Origin: Polaribacter pectinis
GTDB taxonomy: Bacteria; Bacteroidota; Bacteroidia; Flavobacteriales; Flavobacteriaceae
NCBI RefSeq assembly: GCF_014352875.1
Contig: NZ_CP060695.1
Span: 651,501-715,500 of the forward strand
DNA length: 64,000 nt
Direction of reading: 5' to 3'
The first letter of the stretch is position 1. Each line of letters opens with the position of its first letter. Shown one piece after another: positions 44,472-53,805 of the stretch. The notes under the pieces were generated by a model. It ran no database searches. It was not told the origin of the DNA and saw only the letters and a program-made list of their open reading frames with translations. The position numbers and the translations under genes were made by a program.

Positions 44472-45968
44472 TTACAAATAAGCAGATATTGTTAAAACCA
44501 ACATAGATAATGCAGCAAGAATAAAGACTAAAGGCAGAACAAACTTTAACCATTTATCATAACTTACTTTTACTATTGCCAAAGAAGCTAAAATTAACCC
44601 AGTTGGATTTATAAAATTGAATAAACCCATACCATATAAATATGCGTTTACAACTAATTCTCTTCCAACTCCAACACCATCTGCTAATGGAGATAAAACA
44701 GGCATCGTTAAAACTGCCATTCCAGAAGAAGAAGGAATAAAAAATGATAAGCCACTGTAGACATACATCATTACGTTTATAAAAATTCCTTTATGCATTC
44801 CTTCAGTTAAATTGCTAGAATAGTATAGTAAAGTATCACTAATTAAGCCATCTTCCATTAAAATAGTAACACCTCTTGCAAGTCCAATTATAAAAGCAAC
44901 ACTTAATAATTCGTTAGCACCTTTAATAAAAGTATTTACAAAAACAGTTTCGTTAATTTTTGATATAAATCCAATTAAAACAGCAGCTACAAAAAATACA
45001 GCAGTCATTTCTAAAAACCACCAATCTAGATTACTAACTCCATAAACCATCACCATAAATGATGTTATAAAAATTAGTAATACTAATTTTAGTTTTGTGG
45101 TAAATTCAAAAGTTGCTGAAGAGTTTTCATACAAGAATAACTTTTCAATTTCATTTTTTTGATTAAAAATTATAGATTTAGATGGGTTTTTCTTCACTCT
45201 TTGCGCATATCTAATAATGTATAAAATACAGATAATTAAACCCAAGGCCAACATTGTAATTCGCCCATTTATACCAGTTGTCCAATTAACTCCTGCAGAA
45301 TTAGAAGCAATAATAGTACTAAAAGGATTTATGGTTGATGCCATTGTTCCTATGGAAGAACCAATGTAAATACAAGCCAAGGCAACAATAGCATCATATT
45401 TTGCGGCTAAAAAAATGGGAATTAAAATAGGATAGAAAGCAATTGTTTCTTCGGCCAAACCAAAAGTAGTTCCACCTAAAGCAATTAAAGTAGTTACAAT
45501 AATAATTAAGGTAAATTCTTTGCCTTCTAATAATTTTGAGAGCCTAGTAATTCCGGCTTCAAAAGCTCCAGTATAATTTACAATAGCAATTAAACCGCCA
45601 ATAAAGAGTACTAAAATAATAATATCTGCAACTTGAATAATTCCTTTTAAAGGAGCTAATACAAAAGCCTTAAATCCTTGCGGATTTGATTCTAATTTTT
45701 GATAAGTTCCAGGAATACTAATAGGCTTATAAATTGCCCCAGAAGTAAAATTTTCTAACGGTATTTTTACTTCTAGCGTGGCAAGTGTTTCTTGTGTTGC
45801 TGGTAGTTTTATGGTTTTTTCTAAACTACTTCTAGTAAACGAATTGTCTTCTTTACTATAAGACAATCTATCATATTGTCCAGATGGTATTAACCAAGTT
45901 AATAAAGCTACTAAAGCGGCAATTATTAACAAAACACTTTGTGCGCTTGGAAATTTAAGTTTCTTCAT
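44472..45968 (-). CDS. YfcC-family (basic amino acid antiporter-like) transporter
   Basis: 498 aa, about 12 helices. It starts with KFPSAQSVLLIIAALVALLTWLIPSGQYDR. Motifs GGTTFGLAEETIAFYPILIP and PSSSGMAVLTMPVLSPLAD fit the YfcC/DcuC group of C4-dicarboxylate or arginine/ornithine type carriers. The substrate is uncertain. It is a single gene. Confidence 0.85.
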   Translation of the reverse strand: MKKLKFPSAQSVLLIIAALVALLTWLIPSGQYDRLSYSKEDNSFTRSSLEKTIKLPATQETLATLEVKIPLENFTSGAIYKPISIPGTYQKLESNPQGFKAFVLAPLKGIIQVADIIILVLFIGGLIAIVNYTGAFEAGITRLSKLLEGKEFTLIIIVTTLIALGGTTFGLAEETIAFYPILIPIFLAAKYDAIVALACIYIGSSIGTMASTINPFSTIIASNSAGVNWTTGINGRITMLALGLIICILYIIRYAQRVKKNPSKSIIFNQKNEIEKLFLYENSSATFEFTTKLKLVLLIFITSFMVMVYGVSNLDWWFLEMTAVFFVAAVLIGFISKINETVFVNTFIKGANELLSVAFIIGLARGVTILMEDGLISDTLLYYSSNLTEGMHKGIFINVMMYVYSGLSFFIPSSSGMAVLTMPVLSPLADGVGVGRELVVNAYLYGMGLFNFINPTGLILASLAIVKVSYDKWLKFVLPLVFILAALSMLVLTISAYL

Positions 45969-46011
45969 ATTTAAAATTGAATTTTAAATAGATAAAGATA
46001 CTTTTTTAAAA

Positions 46012-46491
46012 TTATTTTTCAGGAATAAATTCTAAAGCAATTCCATTTATACAATGTCTTTTACCTGTTGTTTCTTCTGGACCATCATCAAAAGAATGCC
46101 CTAAATGTCCACCACAAGTATTACATTTTAATTCAGTTCTTGCGTAACCAATTTTATAGTCTACATCTAATTCTACATTTCCTTTTATGGCTCTATCAAA
46201 AGATGGCCAACCTGTACCAGAATCAAATTTATGTTCAGATTTATACAAAGCTGTTTTACAAGCGGCACAAACATAAGTTCCATATTTATAATTTTTATTT
46301 AACGGACTCGTAAAAGCTCTTTCTGTACCAGCTTCGCGTAAAACGTAATATTGTTTATCCGTTAACTGTTTTTTCCATTCAGCATCCGTTTTTACAACTT
46401 TATATGTTTTCTTATCTTTAGAAGAAGTTTGTGCTTTACTAGAACAACTTACTATTACTGCTAATATTAGAAATGAGATTATTTTTTTCAT
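46012..46491 (-). CDS. msrB: Peptide-methionine (R)-S-oxide reductase, lipoprotein form
   Basis: 159 aa. Lipoprotein signal with Cys16 (AVIVSC). Zn ligands C75/C78 (CAACK) and C123/C126 (CNTCG). Catalytic Cys147 in RHCINGIALEF. It repairs oxidised methionine in exported proteins, probably in the periplasm or outer membrane. It is close to the start of the M48 peptidase gene, on the opposite strand. Confidence 0.92.
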   Translation of the reverse strand: MKKIISFLILAVIVSCSSKAQTSSKDKKTYKVVKTDAEWKKQLTDKQYYVLREAGTERAFTSPLNKNYKYGTYVCAACKTALYKSEHKFDSGTGWPSFDRAIKGNVELDVDYKIGYARTELKCNTCGGHLGHSFDDGPEETTGKRHCINGIALEFIPEK

Positions 46492-46713
46492 ATGTCTTTA
46501 TATAGTTTAATTTTATGATTTTTTCTATTGTTTATGTAGACGAATTAACAAAGCAATACTTACATAATAATTAAAGGTAATGGTATTTTTCTTATAGATT
46601 TTATTTGGCTTGTTTTTTTATAAAGTCAGATAAAATTCCTTTTGAGCACAAATGGTATTAATAAAATTTATAAATTGCTGCCGACAAATTATCAACATTA
46701 AAAAAAATATAAG

Positions 46714-47529
46714 ATGAAAAAAATAGCCTTTTTGCTTTTAACAGTTTTTCTTTTCACAGAATGTAGTAAAGTGCCAATTACAGGTAGAAGTAGAGTTAAT
46801 TTTGTAAGTGATGCACAAGTGTTACCTGCAAGTTTTGCTCAATACAGTAGTTTCTTACAAGAGAATAAATTATCTACAAACAGAACAATGACAAACCAAA
46901 TTAAAGGGGTTGGAAAAAATATTTCTGCAGCTGTAGACCGTTTTATGCGAGCTAATAATATGGTTAGTGAAGCAGATTCTTACAGATGGGAATTTAATTT
47001 AGTAGAAGATAAAACAGTAAATGCTTGGTGTATGCCAGGAGGAAAAGTTGTTTTTTACACAGGTATTATGCCAATATGCGCAAATGAAGATGGTGTTGCA
47101 GCTGTTATGGGACATGAAGTTGCACATGCTTTTGCAAAACATGGTCAAGAAAGAATGTCTCATGGACAATTACAGCAAATAGGTGGTTTAGCCGTTGCAT
47201 TGGGAACATCAGGAAAAAACCCACAAACACAACAAATATGGAATACTGCTTTTGGTATTGGTTCTGGTTTAGGGATGCTAAAATTTAGCAGAACACATGA
47301 ACAAGAAGCAGATAGATTAGGTTTGGTTTTTATGATTATGGCAGGTTATAACGGAACTGAAGCAGCAGAAGTTTGGGTAAGAATGAGTGAGAAATCTGGA
47401 GGAAGTTCTCAACCAGAAATTTTAAGTACACACCCATCTAACGCATCAAGAATTCAAGATTTGCGTAATTATTTACCAACAGCAAAAAAGTATGCGCAAA
47501 AGTTTAATACACAAGGAAGGACTAAATAA
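46714..47529 (+). CDS. M48-family metalloprotease lipoprotein
   Basis: 271 aa. Lipobox Cys17 (FLFTEC). HExxH at H134-E135-V-A-H138 and the third zinc ligand in EQEADRLG. It is a periplasmic zinc peptidase of the BepA/LoiP type, which clears misfolded outer-membrane proteins. It is followed by a strong terminator. Confidence 0.9.
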   Translation: MKKIAFLLLTVFLFTECSKVPITGRSRVNFVSDAQVLPASFAQYSSFLQENKLSTNRTMTNQIKGVGKNISAAVDRFMRANNMVSEADSYRWEFNLVEDKTVNAWCMPGGKVVFYTGIMPICANEDGVAAVMGHEVAHAFAKHGQERMSHGQLQQIGGLAVALGTSGKNPQTQQIWNTAFGIGSGLGMLKFSRTHEQEADRLGLVFMIMAGYNGTEAAEVWVRMSEKSGGSSQPEILSTHPSNASRIQDLRNYLPTAKKYAQKFNTQGRTK

Positions 47530-47552
47530 AAAAATAGTTTTACTATATTGTG

Positions 47553-47584
47553 AGCCGTTCAATTTTAATTGAACGGCTTTTTTA
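47553..47584 (+). terminator. Rho-independent terminator after the M48 gene
   Basis: A 12-bp stem AGCCGTTCAATT with AATTGAACGGCT and a TT loop, then a T-run. One of the best terminators in the window. Confidence 0.88.
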
Positions 47585-47597
47585 TTAAATAGAAACT

Positions 47598-48974
47598 ATG
47601 TTAAAAATTGGTGATAAGAAATTAATAAATGCTTGGGCATTTTACGATTGGGCAAATTCCGTATATTCTTTAGTAATAAGTACTGCTGTTTTTCCTCTTT
47701 TTTACAGCGCAATTACAGATGGCAAAACTGTAAATTTTCTTTGGATGAAATGGGATTATCCAGATACTTTGTATAGCTATGCTTTGTCTTTTTCTTTTTT
47801 AGTAGTAGCATTTATGTCGCCTATATTATCTGCAATTGCAGATTACACAGGAAACAAATTAAAATTCATGAAATTCTTCTGTTGGTTAGGAGGTTTATCT
47901 GTCATTAGCATGTATTTCTTTGAAGATATTAGTACTGCTTGGGTTGGAATTATTTGTACTGTTTTAGCCAGTATTGGTTTTTGGTCTAGCATTGTTTTCT
48001 ATAATTCATATCTACCTGAAGTTGCACATCCAGAACAGCAAGATGCTGCAAGTGCTAAAGGGTTTATTCATGGTTATATTGGCTCAATTATATTGTTGTT
48101 GTTTAGTTTGGGAATGATTTTATATCCCGCAACTTTTGGTTTCGATTTAAGTATTCCAGATACAATTTTAGCTAATGGAAACGAGGCAGAAATAACTGCA
48201 GCTTTAGAAAGTGCAAAAGATGCAGCTTCTTTAAAGGCAATGCGTATATCTTTTGTAATGGTAGGTCTTTGGTGGATTGGATTTGCTCAAATAACTTTTA
48301 AGAAATTACCAAATAATGTTCATAATAGAAAGCCAGAAAAAGATTATATATGGAAAGGTTTTAAAGAACTTAAAAAGGTTTGGTATGAGTTAAAGAATTA
48401 CCCAACTTTAAGAAATTTCTTGATTGCGTTTTTCTTATTAAGTGTTGGTGTACAGATAATTATTTTGTTGGCTACTATTTTTGGTTCTTCAGAATTAGGA
48501 TTAGGAACTATTAATTTAATTGTAACAGTTTTGTTGATTCAAGTTGTTGCTATTTTTGGTGCTTGGTTTTTTTCTAGATTATCTTCTAAAGTAGGAAACC
48601 TTAAAGCAATTAAAATAACTATATTTATTTGGATTCTAGTTTGTTTTAGCGCCTTTTTACTAGAAAAAGATTTACCAAATGTGGACTTATATTTTTACGC
48701 TTTGGGAGGTTTATTAGGTTTAGTTTTGGGTGCAATACAGTCTTTAACTAGATCTACTTATTCTAAATTATTGCCAAAAACACATGATAATGCAACTTAT
48801 TTTAGTTTTTATGATGTTACTGAAAAAATAGCGATTGTTTTGGGGACTTTTGTATTTGGCTTCTTAATTTATTTAACAGATTCAATGCAATGGAGTGTAC
48901 TTTCTTTAGCCTTATTTTTTGTTGCTTCTTTAATTGTTTTAAGCAGATTGAAAAAAACAGAACATGTTCGTTAA
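47598..48974 (+). CDS. MFS transporter, UMF1/Atg22-like
   Basis: 458 aa, about 12 helices. The N-terminus NAWAFYDWANSVYSLVISTAVFPLFY is the UMF1/Atg22 signature. It probably moves a small solute or amino acid. It converges on and overlaps by 4 bp the CDP-alcohol phosphatidyltransferase gene. Confidence 0.9.
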   Translation: MLKIGDKKLINAWAFYDWANSVYSLVISTAVFPLFYSAITDGKTVNFLWMKWDYPDTLYSYALSFSFLVVAFMSPILSAIADYTGNKLKFMKFFCWLGGLSVISMYFFEDISTAWVGIICTVLASIGFWSSIVFYNSYLPEVAHPEQQDAASAKGFIHGYIGSIILLLFSLGMILYPATFGFDLSIPDTILANGNEAEITAALESAKDAASLKAMRISFVMVGLWWIGFAQITFKKLPNNVHNRKPEKDYIWKGFKELKKVWYELKNYPTLRNFLIAFFLLSVGVQIIILLATIFGSSELGLGTINLIVTVLLIQVVAIFGAWFFSRLSSKVGNLKAIKITIFIWILVCFSAFLLEKDLPNVDLYFYALGGLLGLVLGAIQSLTRSTYSKLLPKTHDNATYFSFYDVTEKIAIVLGTFVFGFLIYLTDSMQWSVLSLALFFVASLIVLSRLKKTEHVR

Positions 48975-49735
48975 TAAAAAACTTTACGAATCAATATAAA
49001 AACGAAAATCAATATTGAATACCCTATAAAAAAAGGAATGATAAATTCTTTTAAATTGAAAACTAACAATACACTTATTATTAGTAATTGAAACCCCAAA
49101 CCAAAAGTAGAAACTAAAGACATTAACCAATTAGGAAAAGGTTTTCCTTTGGGAGCATTTTTATCTAAAGCATAAATTATTTCATCAAAAATGCCATATA
49201 AAGCTTTGTAAATAAAGTACAGTATTGTAACATTTTTTTGCTTTTCTCCAGGCAAAGCAATAGGAGTAGAGTCTTCAAAAATTCTACTTGTAGTATCGCC
49301 TTCGAATCTATTTCTTAAAATTACGTAGTAATAATTGTATAAAGTTCCTTGTAATTGAATTCCGAAAAAAGCTAATAAAGTCCACCAAATACTAACTTCT
49401 GTTACATACCAAAGTGTCATGAAAATGATGAAATTCAGAATAATATCTGATACTGAATCTAAAAAACGACCTGTATAAGAAGGAGTTTCTTTAATTCTGG
49501 CAAGTTCGCCATCTGCAGCATCTAAAATTGATTTAAAAATTAAGAAAAAAGCTGCTGCCCAATAATATGTTGAAACAATACAATAAACACCTATTAAACC
49601 AGAGATAACAAATGCAATGGTTACATCTACTGGTGTAAATGAAGTTGATTTTAAGGAATTTGCAATGATTCTTGCAATTGGTCTTCCATAATCGGACAAA
49701 TCTATAAATTGATGTTTTTTTGGTAATTTAGACAT
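48971..49735 (-). CDS. CDP-alcohol phosphatidyltransferase
   Basis: 254 aa with about six helices. The catalytic motif D-x2-D-G-x2-A-R-x8-G-x3-D-x3-D is complete (DAADGELARI...GRFLDSVSD). It makes a phospholipid from CDP-DAG and an alcohol; the exact alcohol is not clear. Confidence 0.9.
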   Translation of the reverse strand: MSKLPKKHQFIDLSDYGRPIARIIANSLKSTSFTPVDVTIAFVISGLIGVYCIVSTYYWAAAFFLIFKSILDAADGELARIKETPSYTGRFLDSVSDIILNFIIFMTLWYVTEVSIWWTLLAFFGIQLQGTLYNYYYVILRNRFEGDTTSRIFEDSTPIALPGEKQKNVTILYFIYKALYGIFDEIIYALDKNAPKGKPFPNWLMSLVSTFGLGFQLLIISVLLVFNLKEFIIPFFIGYSILIFVFILIRKVFY

Positions 49736-49811
49736 AAAAATGCTTTATAATTCGAGCATTTTTATCACTTTATAAAGATCTAAAACAGCACAGTTTAATT
49801 TCTGCAAAAAT

Positions 49812-49843
49812 AAAAAAGTGTTACGATTAAGTAACACTTTTTT
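49812..49843 (-). terminator. Terminator of the TonB receptor gene, active in both directions by sequence
   Basis: Stem AAAAAAGTGTTAC with GTAACACTTTTTT, loop GATTAA. T-runs lie on both strands. It is placed 20 bp after the receptor stop. Confidence 0.78.
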
Positions 49844-49862
49844 ACCATTATTATTTATGATG

Positions 49863-52133
49863 TTAAATTGCAAAGTTCAAACCAAAAACAATGTTTCTAC
49901 CTTGATTTAGAATACCATCACTTTTTAATCTCGATAAATGATTGATGTATTTTTTATCCAATAAATTATTTACAGAAACCGAAGTTGAGAATTTTACATT
50001 GTTAATTGAAAAATCTCCTCCAAAACCTAAATTTAATAAATTGTAACTATCTGTTGTCGTTTCAAATGTATTGATATTTTCTTGAGCAAAAGTACTCTGT
50101 AAACTAATAGAAGTATAGCCTTGTTGCAACCAATTACCAATTGTAAATTCTGTTCTAAAAGTATTTTTCCAAGTATTTGCAGGTATTAAAGGTAAATAAT
50201 CACCATTGTTTTGTTTACCAATTACGGTTTCAAATGTACTTTCTAAATGCAACCAATCTAATGGATGAGGATGTAAGTGAAAGCCAAATTCTCCTCCATA
50301 TAATTTAGCATCTTCTTGTATATATGTAAAAACTTGTTCACCATCTTCAATTTCATTTGTTGGAGAAATATAAATATAATCATTTAAATGATTGTAGAAA
50401 CCATTTGCAAATAACTCAAAATGTTCTGTTTTATATTCTAAAGAAATATCTATTTGTGTGTTTTTTTCATTGGTTAAATTACTATTTCCTTTTTCGAATC
50501 TATTGGTTCCATGATGAACTCCATTAGAACTTAATTCCGCCAAGTTTGGCGCTCTAAAACCAGTTGCAACATTAATTCTTGTGGTAATTGCATCTGTAAT
50601 AGCTGTTTTAAAACCTAAAGAAGTTGTAAAACTATTGTAAGACTTATCAATAGCTTCAAAAACATGCGAATCTCCTTCATGGATAATTTCCATTCTATCT
50701 GTAGAAATTTGTCTATTATCAAAACGAATTCCTGCTTGTAAAGTACTTTTATTCCAAACATAATTAGCAGTTGTAAAAACTCCAAAATCATTTACATTTG
50801 CATCAGGAATTAAAATTTCTTCACCAAAATTTGTATTTGTTTGTTGCAAACCTTGTACTCCAGAAAGAATTTCCAAATTACCGATTTTTGGGAAATGATA
50901 TTTTGCGTTGTAACTAAACGTTTTTAATTTCATTCTTAAGGCAGCTTCTTCATGTTCCTCATGTTCTTCGTCATCATGATCTTCATCTTCATCATGGTCT
51001 TCATGTTCTTCATGCTCTTCAAACTCTTGTCTGTCATTTAAAGTATATCCTAAATCAACATCTAATTTAGAGTTTCCAAAAAAGAAATGATTGTGAGAAC
51101 TTAATATATGATTATCAATCAATTGAAAAGGCTCTAAAAGATCTGTACTTGTAGATTGTTCTGCAATTCCTTCAGTTAAACCTAATTTAGAACGGTTGAA
51201 GTTATATCGCAATTCAGATGTAAAGTTGTTTTTAGAATACGCAATTCCTGTTTTAAAATCTTTCTCATTAAAACGAGTATTGGTTACTCTTTCATCTGTA
51301 GGAATTTTATAATCTGAATGATTTGCATACGTTCCTCTTGCTAAAAACTTCCAGTTTTCTTTGGATATTTTTCCTCCAACTGAAGTATTTGTTCCTAAAG
51401 TATTTCCAAAAAAACGTTGACTTAAATTAAATTCTGAATTATTTTCTGATGCAAATTTCTCAGGGTTTAAGTACAAAACACCACCCAAAGCATCAGATCC
51501 ATAGAGTAGAGAAGCAGGTCCTTTTATAACTTCTACACTGCTAATTCCTGCATCGTTAATTCCTAAACCATGTTCGCCACCAAATTGTTGGTTTTCTAAA
51601 CGGATTCCTTGTGTGTAAACTAAAACTCTATTTCCGCTTAAACCTCTAATTACAGGTTTTCCTATGGAACTTCCAGTAGAAATTTGTGATACTCCAGCAA
51701 TGTTTGTAATCCCTTCTGATAGGGTTGTAGCTCCTAATTTTTTTATAGATTTTGCATCTAAACGTTCCACTTTCATTACATTTTCTGATTGTAATTTATT
51801 AAAAGGTGTGGAAACTATAATTTCATCAATTTCAAAAAATGTTTCTTCTAATTGAATATTTAATTCTTTGTTTTCTGAATTGATGTCAATTACTTTAGAT
51901 ACTGTTTTAAAACCTAAATAAGTATATGTTATTTTAATTTTCCCATTTGGTACATTATTAAATTTATACATTCCTTTTTCATCGGAAACTGTTCCTTTAT
52001 GGATTTCCTGAATGTAAATTTCAACGTTTTCTAACGGATTGTTTTGTATGTCTGTAATTTTTCCTGAAATGCTATTTTGAGCACTTACAGAGAAACTCGC
52101 TATTAAAAATAGCAGTTTTATAAATGATTTCAT
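49863..52133 (-). CDS. TonB-dependent receptor with His/Asp/Glu-rich loop, candidate zinc or metal uptake receptor
   Basis: 756 aa. Signal peptide 1-18. Carboxypeptidase-regulatory-like domain about 20-98, plug about 105-225 (VIRGLSGNRVLVYTQGIRL, IEVIKGPASLLYGSDALGGVLY), and the beta-barrel to the C-terminus. Residues 371-397 form a loop with six His (374, 377, 380, 386, 391, 394) among Asp and Glu. Similar loops occur in the zinc receptor ZnuD. A small His/Cys-rich protein and a TerC protein lie upstream in the same direction. The zinc preference is an inference. Confidence 0.88.
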   Translation of the reverse strand: MKSFIKLLFLIASFSVSAQNSISGKITDIQNNPLENVEIYIQEIHKGTVSDEKGMYKFNNVPNGKIKITYTYLGFKTVSKVIDINSENKELNIQLEETFFEIDEIIVSTPFNKLQSENVMKVERLDAKSIKKLGATTLSEGITNIAGVSQISTGSSIGKPVIRGLSGNRVLVYTQGIRLENQQFGGEHGLGINDAGISSVEVIKGPASLLYGSDALGGVLYLNPEKFASENNSEFNLSQRFFGNTLGTNTSVGGKISKENWKFLARGTYANHSDYKIPTDERVTNTRFNEKDFKTGIAYSKNNFTSELRYNFNRSKLGLTEGIAEQSTSTDLLEPFQLIDNHILSSHNHFFFGNSKLDVDLGYTLNDRQEFEEHEEHEDHDEDEDHDDEEHEEHEEAALRMKLKTFSYNAKYHFPKIGNLEILSGVQGLQQTNTNFGEEILIPDANVNDFGVFTTANYVWNKSTLQAGIRFDNRQISTDRMEIIHEGDSHVFEAIDKSYNSFTTSLGFKTAITDAITTRINVATGFRAPNLAELSSNGVHHGTNRFEKGNSNLTNEKNTQIDISLEYKTEHFELFANGFYNHLNDYIYISPTNEIEDGEQVFTYIQEDAKLYGGEFGFHLHPHPLDWLHLESTFETVIGKQNNGDYLPLIPANTWKNTFRTEFTIGNWLQQGYTSISLQSTFAQENINTFETTTDSYNLLNLGFGGDFSINNVKFSTSVSVNNLLDKKYINHLSRLKSDGILNQGRNIVFGLNFAI

Positions 52134-52240
52134 TGATGTTTTTTTACTAATTAAAAAATAGTGTTCATTATTTTATGTTGAAACAATCTTTTAAAAAAAA
52201 GACATATTTCATCATACATTTTTATAATGATAATTTGGTT

Positions 52241-52525
52241 TTAAATAGTAAAATTTGGTGGGCCTCTTGTAGTTTTTATAGACTGATAAATCTCTTTAGA
52301 AACTTGAGGCTTATCAATAAAAATAGATGTGTAAAAATGTGTTGGTATTACATCGTAATTAGATGCAATATTTGTAGAAAAAACATTTAGTTGTTTGTGA
52401 ATTTCATCACAATCTAAATCTTGCGCATGAATGTGCTGATCACCAACTGAAGTACAAATAGTATGTTCATGATTTTCTAATTCATGCATCACTTGTATTG
52501 ATGTTGGAATCATCAACAAAAACAA
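52241..52525 (-). CDS. Small exported His/Cys-rich protein, putative metal-binding partner of the TonB receptor
   Basis: 94 aa from the TTG at 52525. It has MHELENHEHTIC, DQHIHAQDLDCDEIH, with many His and two Cys in spacings suited to metal ions. In-frame coding continues upstream of the TTG with a signal-peptide-like NIKKFKRHISFIFLF sequence but no ATG, GTG or TTG before the stop, so the true start is unclear. It lies between the TerC gene and the receptor gene. Function is inferred from context. Confidence 0.6.
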   Translation of the reverse strand: MFLLMIPTSIQVMHELENHEHTICTSVGDQHIHAQDLDCDEIHKQLNVFSTNIASNYDVIPTHFYTSIFIDKPQVSKEIYQSIKTTRGPPNFTI

Positions 52526-52562
52526 GAAAATAAAACTGATATGTCTTTTAAATTTTTTGATA

Positions 52563-53330
52563 TTATTTTTTCTTTCTGATTCTTAAGTTCAGCATTTCTA
52601 CACCTAACGAAAATGCGATTGCAAAATACAAATATCCTTTAGGAATTGCTCCCACAGATTTGTTAAAAATTTCAGTATGCGATAAATGTGCACCTTCTGT
52701 AATTAACATAAAACCGATTAATATTAAGAAAGATAATGCCAACATTTGTATGGTTGGATTCCTATTTACAAAACTACTAATAGAGTTTGCAAAAACCATC
52801 ATAATCAATATAGAGACAATTACTGCAATAACCATAATTATTAGTGCGCCATCAACTCCATTTGTCATTCCAACAGCAGTTAAAATACTATCGAAAGAGA
52901 AAACGATATCAATTAAAATAATTTGGATAATTACACTTGTAAATGAGATTTTTTTTGGAGATTTTATGACTTCATCTTCATTAGTACCTTCCATTTTTTC
53001 TCTAATTTCTTTTGTGCTTTTGTATAAAAGAAATAGACCTCCAAGAAATAAAATAATGCTTTGTCCTGTTAATCCTGTCTTAAACCAACCTGTCTCGATT
53101 TCTAAAAACGGATCTTTTAAAGCAATTAAATAAGAGACTCCAAACAGTAATATAATTCTAGTAATCATTGCCAAAGCCAAACCTAATATAGTCGCTTTTT
53201 TAACCTGATTTTCTGGCAATTTATTTGCTGAAATAGATATAAAAATAATATTATCGATTCCTAAAATAATTTCAAGAAAAGTTAATGTTAGTAAGGCAAC
53301 CCAAGTATCTGCGTGTGCAAAAATTTCCAT
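52563..53330 (-). CDS. TerC-family membrane protein
   Basis: 255 aa, about seven helices. TerC motifs: LTFLEIILGIDNIIFISI near the start and IQIILIDIVFSFDSILTAVGM with paired Asp. Members export manganese or act in tellurite resistance. It is just upstream of the His-rich protein and TonB receptor, and 1 bp after the preceding lipoprotein gene. Confidence 0.9.
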   Translation of the reverse strand: MEIFAHADTWVALLTLTFLEIILGIDNIIFISISANKLPENQVKKATILGLALAMITRIILLFGVSYLIALKDPFLEIETGWFKTGLTGQSIILFLGGLFLLYKSTKEIREKMEGTNEDEVIKSPKKISFTSVIIQIILIDIVFSFDSILTAVGMTNGVDGALIIMVIAVIVSILIMMVFANSISSFVNRNPTIQMLALSFLILIGFMLITEGAHLSHTEIFNKSVGAIPKGYLYFAIAFSLGVEMLNLRIRKKK

Positions 53331-53331
53331 T

Positions 53332-53805
53332 TTATTTTACTTTATAAATAGTACCATCTGTTGCAAATTTACTGAAGCCAATTTTTGCTGTAAAATTATA
53401 AGAGTCTTCTGTAACATTTGTAATTTGAACGTAAATTGGATCTTTATCCAATTCTTTTTTTGGCGACTTCATTTTTAAGGTATAAAAGAAATTGTTTTTC
53501 CATTTGATATACAAAGTATCAATATGTTTTATTCTTTTTACACCAGAAGTACTATCATTAGAAATAGAAACAATCTTTTCGTATTCTTCAATTTGAAGAC
53601 TGTCTTTTCTAGTAATGATAGTTTTACTATAACTGTCTCCAGCAGGAATTTCGAAAACGCCAACTTTAAATCTATCAGAATTATCTTTAATATCTGATTG
53701 ACAAGATGTGAAATTTAGAAGTAAGAAGCAAGAAGCAAGAAGCAAGACTAGAATATTTCTTGCTAATTTTTCTTTTTTCTTTTCTCTTTTTTCTTTTTTC
53801 TTCAT
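53332..53805 (-). CDS. Predicted lipoprotein with a repeat-coded signal peptide
   Basis: 157 aa. The N-terminus is Lys/Glu-rich, then a hydrophobic stretch with two possible lipoboxes (LLASC at Cys26 and NFTSC at Cys35). The hydrophobic part is encoded by the AGAAGCA heptamer repeat. The mature domain has no motif known to me. Translation must pass through the repeat, so copy-number changes would shift the frame. Confidence 0.5.
   Translation of the reverse strand: MKKKEKREKKKEKLARNILVLLLASCFLLLNFTSCQSDIKDNSDRFKVGVFEIPAGDSYSKTIITRKDSLQIEEYEKIVSISNDSTSGVKRIKHIDTLYIKWKNNFFYTLKMKSPKKELDKDPIYVQITNVTEDSYNFTAKIGFSKFATDGTIYKVK
53717..53747. repeat. Heptamer tandem repeat AGAAGCA, about 4.4 units
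   Basis: AGAAGTA, AGAAGCA x3, AGA. It is inside the signal-peptide codons of the 53332-53805 gene. Confidence 0.85.

Noticed and set aside
52660..53133. Rightward reading frame of 157 codons opposite TerC
   Set aside because: A mirror of the TerC membrane helices; the real gene is supported by family motifs.
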